From Collinsella sp. (lineage in GTDB: Bacteria > Actinomycetota > Coriobacteriia > Coriobacteriales > Coriobacteriaceae): DNA of 46,148 bases. A model generated the notes under the pieces. That model was given only the letters and a program-made list of their open reading frames with translations, ran no database searches and was not told the origin of the DNA. Positions within the stretch are counted from its first letter, which is position 1, and every line of letters starts with the position of its first letter. The translations under genes were made by a program, and so were the position numbers. Location of the stretch: positions 1 to 46,148 of the forward strand of contig JAHYYP010000012.1 in NCBI GenBank assembly GCA_019424905.1, written 5' to 3'. Shown in pieces: positions 41,827-46,148 of the stretch.

Positions 41827-42088
41827 CGTCGTGCATCCTCCTTGTTGACGACCCTCTCGTGCGTTGGCGGAAACATATCCGCCGTTCATACTGTAACCCA
41901 TTGACAACATGGCGTGCGCGCGAGACGGGTTCTCCAACGCGCAGATACACAGTCTGGAAACAAACGGCAGGTACAGCACCCGCATCGACACGCCGATCCG
42001 CCAGCCCATGTACTCCGCCATTCTTTTTAGCCCCGCCCCAAAAAGACTGGTTACAATTACGTGCAGCATACTAACAACGGGAGGAATC

Positions 42089-44236
42089 GTGGCAAAAAAG
42101 CCCCAGGACGCTCAGCACAACCAGCACGGCAAGCATGCCCAGCGCGGCCAGCAGCAAAAGCGCGGCGGCAAGGCGCAGGCCACGGTCGCCCGCACCAAGC
42201 ATTCCCAAGCGACGCCCGCCCGCCCCTGGCGCCCGGGCCGCGATAAGTTCCTCCCCGTCAGTCGCGCCGACATGGATGCGCGCGGCTGGGACCAGTGCGA
42301 CTTTGTCTACATCTGCGGCGACGCCTACGTGGACCACCCCAGCTTTGGTATGGCCATCGTCAGCCGCGTGCTCGACGCGCACGGCTACAAAGTGGGCATT
42401 ATCTGTCAGCCCGACTGGACCGATCCCGCCAGCATCAGCGTGCTCGGCGAGCCGCGTCTGGGCTTTCTCGTCAGTGCCGGCAACATGGACTCCATGGTCA
42501 ACCACTATTCGGTGACCAAGCACCGCCGCCACACCGACGCCTATACCCCCGGTGGCGAGGAGGGGCGCCGTCCCAATCGAGCCGTCACGGTCTACGGCAA
42601 CCTCATCCGCCAGACGTTCAAGGACGCCCCCATCATTATCGGCGGCATCGAGGCAAGCCTGCGTCGCCTGGCCCACTACGACTACTGGCAGGACAAACTC
42701 AAGCGCTCGGTGCTGCTCGACTCGGGTGCCGACATCCTCATCTACGGCATGGGCGAGCACGCGATCGTCGAGATCGCCGATGCGCTCGACGCGGGCCTGC
42801 CCATCGATCAGATCACCTATATCAACGGCACCGTCTACCGCACGGGTTCGCTCGACGAGGTCTACGACTACGACCTGCTGCCCAGCTGGGACGACCTTAC
42901 CGCCGACAAGCTCAACTACGCGCGCAGCTTTAACGTGCAGCAGCAGAATATGGACCCCATCACCGGTCATCGCCTGGTAGAGCCCTACCCCAACAGCGTC
43001 TATGTGGTGCAGAACCCGCCGTCGGCAACACTCACCACCGACGAGATGGACGAGGTTGCCGAACTCCCCTACGCACGCGATTGGCATCCCGACTACGACG
43101 CGGCGGGCGGCGTGCCGGCCTTTGCCGAGATCAAGTTTTCCATTAGCTCCAACCGCGGCTGTTTTGGCGAGTGCTCGTTTTGCGCCCTCACCTTCCACCA
43201 GGGCCGCGTGCTGCAGATGCGCAGCCACGACTCGATCATGCGCGAGGCCGAGCTGCTCACGCGCGATCCCGAGTTTAAGGGCTACATCAACGACGTGGGC
43301 GGACCGACGGCCAACTTTAGCCGCCCTGCCTGCGACAAGCAGCTCAAGCACGGCGTGTGCAAGAACAAGCGCTGCCTGTGGCCGAGTGTATGCAAGAACA
43401 TGGTGGTCGACGAGAGCGGCTACACGCAGTTGCTGCGCGACCTACGCCAGCTGCCGGGCGTCAAGAAGGTCTTCGTGCGTAGCGGCATCCGCTTTGACTA
43501 CACCATGGCCGATGCCTCGGACGAGTTTTTACGCGAGCTGCTGGAGCACCATGTCTCGGGCCAGCTGCGCGTAGCGCCCGAGCACGTGAGCGATGCGGTG
43601 CTGTCCGTGATGGGCAAGCCGAGCCGCGCTGTCTACGACGCGTTCTGCCGTAAATTTGAACGTTTGAATCGCGAATACGGACTCAAGCAGTACGTGGTGC
43701 CGTACCTGATCTCGAGCCACCCCGGTTCAACGATGAAGGAAGCCGTGGACCTTGCCGAAGCCGTGCGCGACATGGGCTACATGCCCGAGCAGGTGCAGGA
43801 CTTCTACCCCACCCCGTCCACCATGTCGACCTGCATGTACTACACCGGCGTGGACCCGCGCACCATGGAGCCGATCTATGTAGCGCGCGACCCGCACGAA
43901 AAGGCCATGCAGCGCGCGCTGATTCAGTATCGCAAACCCGAGAACTACAAGCTCGTGCGCGAGGCGCTGGAAAAAGCCGGCCGCCGTGATCTGATCGGCT
44001 ACACCAAGCATTGCCTGATTCGCCCCGTGCCCCCGCGCCCGGGCGAGACATCGGCCAGCGGCGGACACGGGACCGGCAAGAAGGGTGGCAAGGCCCACGG
44101 TGGCGCTGGCGGCGCCGGCAAGGGGCCCAAGGGCAGCAAGGGCCACGGCGGTATGTCCCGCGCGCAGAACACTGCTGGTCGCAATCGCGCGGCCCAGGGA
44201 CGACAGGGCGCCAACGGCGGCGGCAGGCGCAACTAG
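42089..44236 (+). CDS. YgiQ-family radical SAM protein
   Basis: A 715-aa YgiQ/UPF0313 protein. The radical SAM cluster motif is CFGECSFCAL at about residues 358-367. The family blocks FVYICGDAYVDHPSFG, IIIGGIEASLRRLAHYDYW and RVAPEHVSDAVL are present, along with a second Cys-rich region (CDKQLKHGVCKNKRCLWPSVC). The reaction is unknown. The start is GTG at 42089 with GGGAGGAATC just upstream. The N-terminal 45 residues and the C-terminal 70 are basic and low complexity (His, Gln, Lys; then Gly, Lys, Arg), which might contact nucleic acid. It is monocistronic. Confidence 0.93.
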   Translation: MAKKPQDAQHNQHGKHAQRGQQQKRGGKAQATVARTKHSQATPARPWRPGRDKFLPVSRADMDARGWDQCDFVYICGDAYVDHPSFGMAIVSRVLDAHGYKVGIICQPDWTDPASISVLGEPRLGFLVSAGNMDSMVNHYSVTKHRRHTDAYTPGGEEGRRPNRAVTVYGNLIRQTFKDAPIIIGGIEASLRRLAHYDYWQDKLKRSVLLDSGADILIYGMGEHAIVEIADALDAGLPIDQITYINGTVYRTGSLDEVYDYDLLPSWDDLTADKLNYARSFNVQQQNMDPITGHRLVEPYPNSVYVVQNPPSATLTTDEMDEVAELPYARDWHPDYDAAGGVPAFAEIKFSISSNRGCFGECSFCALTFHQGRVLQMRSHDSIMREAELLTRDPEFKGYINDVGGPTANFSRPACDKQLKHGVCKNKRCLWPSVCKNMVVDESGYTQLLRDLRQLPGVKKVFVRSGIRFDYTMADASDEFLRELLEHHVSGQLRVAPEHVSDAVLSVMGKPSRAVYDAFCRKFERLNREYGLKQYVVPYLISSHPGSTMKEAVDLAEAVRDMGYMPEQVQDFYPTPSTMSTCMYYTGVDPRTMEPIYVARDPHEKAMQRALIQYRKPENYKLVREALEKAGRRDLIGYTKHCLIRPVPPRPGETSASGGHGTGKKGGKAHGGAGGAGKGPKGSKGHGGMSRAQNTAGRNRAAQGRQGANGGGRRN

Positions 44237-44245
44237 CGCGGCGAG

Positions 44246-44277
44246 GGCCAGCCGGCGTCTCATGGCCAGCCGGCGTC
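44246..44277. repeat. Tandem 14-bp direct repeat after ygiQ
   Basis: GGCCAGCCGGCGTC occurs at 44246-44259 and again at 44264-44277, 4 nt apart. Each contains the palindrome GCCGGC. It lies just past the ygiQ stop codon, before two tandem hairpins. Confidence 0.7.
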
Positions 44278-44290
44278 CTTTCATCGGCCA

Positions 44291-44356
44291 AGCGTGTTTT
44301 CCCTAGGGGGAACACGCTCAGACACACCTAGTCGTGTTTTCCTTAGGGGAATCACA
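44291..44356. terminator. Two tandem hairpins between convergent ygiQ and CPBP genes
   Basis: The unit CGTGTTTTCC-(C/T)TAGGGG-GAA is repeated with a 40-nt period (from 44293 and 44333). The first forms a stem AGCGTGTT/AACACGCT with inner pairs; the second is a weaker copy that ends 2 nt before the CPBP stop codon. They are likely bidirectional terminators that arose by duplication. Confidence 0.5.
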
Positions 44357-44357
44357 T

Positions 44358-45260
44358 TTACTGACGGGAGCGAGCCAGCTGGCACGTCAGCTTGAGCGAC
44401 CGCATCGCCTCTATCAGCACAAAGCCGGCGATGGCAACCGTGACCGCCACGTCGAGCGGCGTGTTCACAAACCAGAGCAACGTCATGAGATACGACCCGG
44501 CGTTAAAGGCAAAATGCAGCAGGATCGTGTAGCGGAGCTTTCCGGTGGTCACGAGCACCCAGCCAAAGACCAGACCGGCGGCACCGGCGTAGCAGCCCTG
44601 CACCCAGTTCATGTGCATAAAGCCAAAGATGGCCGCTTGCAGCACAATCGCCGCGGCGATGCCCCAGGTACTCGGGGCCGCCCAGGGCACTATGGCGCCG
44701 TCCTGAGCGCTCGCACGACGCCGGCGCTTCCAGAGCGGACGGCACTGCGGGTTAAACGCTCGGAGCGAAAACTCAAAAATGATACCGCGCACCAGCAGCT
44801 CCTCGCAAAACGGAGCGCCGAGCACCGTGGTCAGGACGGCCAGATAGCTCGTGTCGCCCATGCCCGTCTCCTCGACAAGTTCGCTGTAATCGGCCGCCGC
44901 CTCGGGCAACAGCGACAGCACAGCGTCGGTCACGTAGCCAACGACCACCTGCAGGGCAAGGCCGATCACGATAACGCAGGCGATGCGCTTCCATGCAGCA
45001 TTTGCTCCCCCACCGAGCGGGCGCTCACCTTGCCGGCGCGCCAGAAAGGAGCGCGGCCACAGATAACGCCACCACAGCAGCGCCATCAAAAACGACGCCG
45101 CCTGAGCAGCAGCCTGAAGCAATTGAATGTCGAGGTCATCGATTGAAAAACCCATGAACACCGATGCGACGCCAAGGGCGGAGAACAAAACGACGCTCAG
45201 GGCTATATCGGCAGCGACAACGCCAAAACAGGCAAGCGCCCAAATCATCGCATTGAGCAT
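44358..45260 (-). CDS. CPBP family intramembrane metalloprotease
   Basis: A 300-aa membrane protein with about eight helices. The CPBP/Rce1 motifs are visible: FCEELLVRGIIFEF (the EExxxR motif), FGFMHMNWVQG (His motif) and LLHFAFNAGSY (final His/Asn). These proteases cleave within membranes; bacterial members often act in peptide maturation or bacteriocin self-protection. No bacteriocin gene is adjacent. A basic loop (RPLWKRRRRASAQ) follows the EExxxR helix and is longer than usual. The ATG at 45260 follows GAGGAGG. Confidence 0.9.
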   Translation of the reverse strand: MLNAMIWALACFGVVAADIALSVVLFSALGVASVFMGFSIDDLDIQLLQAAAQAASFLMALLWWRYLWPRSFLARRQGERPLGGGANAAWKRIACVIVIGLALQVVVGYVTDAVLSLLPEAAADYSELVEETGMGDTSYLAVLTTVLGAPFCEELLVRGIIFEFSLRAFNPQCRPLWKRRRRASAQDGAIVPWAAPSTWGIAAAIVLQAAIFGFMHMNWVQGCYAGAAGLVFGWVLVTTGKLRYTILLHFAFNAGSYLMTLLWFVNTPLDVAVTVAIAGFVLIEAMRSLKLTCQLARSRQ

Positions 45261-45312
45261 GCCAACCTCCTCAAAACCGTTCCCTAGTTCTACCACAACT
45301 CGGCAGAGAGCT

Positions 45313-45342
45313 GATCCCATGGGGACGGAGGAAAACGGATCA
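45313..45342. repeat. Single copy of the GGGGACGG repeat arm (left of dinJ)
   Basis: This 30-nt sequence differs by one base from the left arm of the inverted repeat at 31583-31612. It ends 1 nt before the dinJ stop codon. A second copy in the same direction lies at 45711-45740, and the two share 26 identical bases (CCATGGGGACGG onward). Confidence 0.85.
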
Positions 45343-45343
45343 C

Positions 45344-45544
45344 TTATTGATGAGAATCGGGCGCAGTGCCAAAGGCCCCGTTGGGCGAAATGTCGAACGG
45401 AAAGGTGCCGCAACGATTAAACGCGGCGATAAACATGCGGATGGCGTTGGACGGCGTGGTACCTACGAGCTGGGTTGCCGCCGCGAAGGCCGCCTTTTCC
45501 TCGGGCAAGACCTTCGCGACAACCGGGGTCATGTGTTCTGCCAT
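45344..45544 (-). CDS. Orphan DinJ/RelB-type antitoxin, probably shortened
   Basis: A 66-aa protein with the ribbon-helix-helix of RelB/DinJ antitoxins: VVAKVLPEEKAAFAAATQLVGTTPSNAIRMFIAAFNRCGTFPFDI. The usual C-terminal toxin-binding region of 20 or more residues is replaced by a short tail (SPNGAFGTAPDSHQ). The start at 45544 follows AAGGAAG. No YafQ or RelE toxin gene is next to it on either side. The stop codon is almost touching one copy of a 26-base direct repeat; another copy lies upstream. The gene may be a remnant, or a lone DNA-binding regulator acting at its own operator. Confidence 0.75.
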   Translation of the reverse strand: MAEHMTPVVAKVLPEEKAAFAAATQLVGTTPSNAIRMFIAAFNRCGTFPFDISPNGAFGTAPDSHQ

Positions 45545-45658
45545 GGCGCTTCCTTTTTGAAACGACGGTGGTGCGGATAGATGCGGGCCACGCGGCTGGG
45601 CGACGGGCTGTGAAGGCAACCCGATTGGCCCACATCTGGAGTTTGTTTCTACGGCGTT

Positions 45659-45703
45659 GGTATTACTTGGTATTCCTAAGTATTACCCCGCAGATAGAAT
45701 ACC
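45659..45703 (-). promoter_or_regulatory. Cluster of GGTATT boxes upstream of dinJ
   Basis: GGTATTACTT (45659-45668) and AAGTATTACC (45678-45687) form a near-perfect inverted repeat (9 of 10). GGTATTC (45670-45676) pairs with GAATACC (45697-45703). Four copies of the same half-site in 45 bp is typical of a self-regulated antitoxin operator. It lies 115-160 bp before the dinJ start codon. Confidence 0.5.
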
Positions 45704-45710
45704 ATACCCG

Positions 45711-45740
45711 ACCCCATGGGGACGGAGGAAAACGGATCAT
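45711..45740. repeat. Single copy of the GGGGACGG repeat arm (right of dinJ)
   Basis: Same orientation as the copy at 45313-45342, with 26 identical bases. The pair brackets dinJ and its operator. It also lies 20 nt from the end of the ABC ATPase fragment. Confidence 0.85.
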
Positions 45741-45759
45741 TTTGTTGCTGAGTTAGCAT

Positions 45760-45981
45760 TTAGAGCGTGATGATATCCGAGATATTGAAGGCCCGAGCGT
45801 CGACGGCATCGTGCGTGGCAAGCAACAGCATGCGGCCGTCGAGCAAGTCGAGCACGACCTCGGCGCACGCATCGCGCGCGGCGGCATCCAGGCCGGTAAA
45901 GGGCTCGTCCAGAATCACCGCGTCGCCTGGGCACAGCAGGGCTCGGGCAATCTCGACGCGACGGCGCTGCCCGCCCCCATA
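45760..45981 (-). pseudogene. Truncated ABC transporter ATPase (C-terminal fragment)
   Basis: Only the last 73 codons remain. The fragment starts inside the signature motif (GGGQRRRVEIARALL), continues through Walker B and the D-loop (AVILDEPFTGLDAAARD) and the His switch (LLLATHDAVD), and ends at a TAA at 45760. The Walker A half is absent. Upstream codons in this frame read stop-Tyr, so nothing could start it. The break abuts the terminator of the next gene, which suggests deletion of the 5' part. The subfamily cannot be told. Confidence 0.85.
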
Positions 45982-46002
45982 TCAGCCCTTTGCGCAAAAC
46001 GG

Positions 46003-46040
46003 CAATGTCCCGCCCACGCAATCACGTGGACGGGACATTG
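46003..46040 (-). terminator. Intrinsic terminator of the gene leaving the window
   Basis: A 16-bp stem (46003-46018 with 46025-46040) has a 6-nt loop and one pair that is G-U only on the minus strand. There it is followed by CCGTTTTGCG. It lies about 48 nt after the stop codon of the partial gene. Confidence 0.75.
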
Positions 46041-46088
46041 CTCCAGGCATGCGGTCAGCGGCTCTTTTGTGCCAGCGACCTTCTGTCT

Positions 46089-46148
46089 TTAGCTAAGCTC
46101 GGGCCAGTAACCCTTGTTGGCCTCGATCATGTCGTCGAGAACTTCCTT
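46089..46148 (-). CDS. C-terminal end of an unidentified protein (partial)
   Basis: The last 19 codons (KEVLDDMIEANKGYWPELS) and a TAA stop are inside the window; the rest lies beyond its right edge. The codon use is coding-like and a terminator follows at suitable distance, so a real gene end is likely. The protein cannot be identified from this tail. Confidence 0.6.
   Translation of the reverse strand, partial: KEVLDDMIEANKGYWPELS

Noticed and set aside
1..46148. CRISPR arrays, tRNA or rRNA genes
   Set aside because: No regularly spaced repeats, cloverleaf with CCA end, or rRNA-like conserved blocks were seen in the gaps on either strand.

Overview
This 46 kb window looks like chromosomal DNA of a gut actinobacterium of class Coriobacteriia, most likely the genus Collinsella. 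That is an inference from high GC, protein style and gene content: an Actinobacteria-like DnaE, AddAB rather than RecBCD, an Fhs/FolD/FchA one-carbon set, desulfoferrodoxin, LADTG-type surface anchoring and an anaerobe-type Rrf2/CysK pair. No rRNA, tRNA, CRISPR array, prophage or complete insertion sequence was seen. Most of it is compact housekeeping DNA with a few accessory or decaying patches.

Layout. 1-2150: a one-carbon pair, folD and fchA, on the minus strand. 2150-9970: accessory and envelope genes, namely a Tat-exported, wall-anchored phosphatidylinositol phospholipase C, a small PH-like protein, a YhcG/DUF1016 nuclease, a double zinc-ribbon protein, a manganese-type CDF exporter and a single-pass membrane protein with a phosphoacceptor-like tail. 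10150-31500: a long minus-strand run of metabolism and DNA maintenance: fhs, ruvC-ruvA-ruvB, a degenerate glutamine-dependent NAD synthetase, superoxide reductase, a SWIM-SNF2 helicase, dnaE, addA and addB. 31700-37130: a YerC/TrpR-like regulator, a small 'holin family' membrane protein, divergent rrf2 and cysK, mnmA, and a helix-turn-helix/HipA-like kinase fusion. 37265-45260: an M42 aminopeptidase, a FucO-type iron alcohol dehydrogenase, an AT-rich island with a LURP-one-like gene, a DUF1275 membrane protein, a YgiQ radical SAM protein and a CPBP protease. 45300-46148: a decayed patch with an orphan DinJ/RelB antitoxin between direct repeats, a truncated ABC ATPase, and the 3' end of a gene that leaves the window.

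How the genes fit together. Fhs, FchA and FolD together convert formate plus tetrahydrofolate to methylene-tetrahydrofolate. FolD here has lost the residues needed for cyclohydrolase chemistry, which explains why a separate cyclohydrolase, FchA, is encoded next to it. RuvABC, AddAB, DnaE and the SNF2 protein form a replication and recombination block. Rrf2 probably controls cysK across the shared intergenic region.

The most distinctive observations are the monofunctional FolD/FchA division of labour, an NAD synthetase homologue that has lost both active sites, a highly structured intergenic element near 14300-14450, and a set of long perfect intergenic inverted repeats, several sharing a GGGACGG core. 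I did not find a complete, clearly new multi-gene system in this window.
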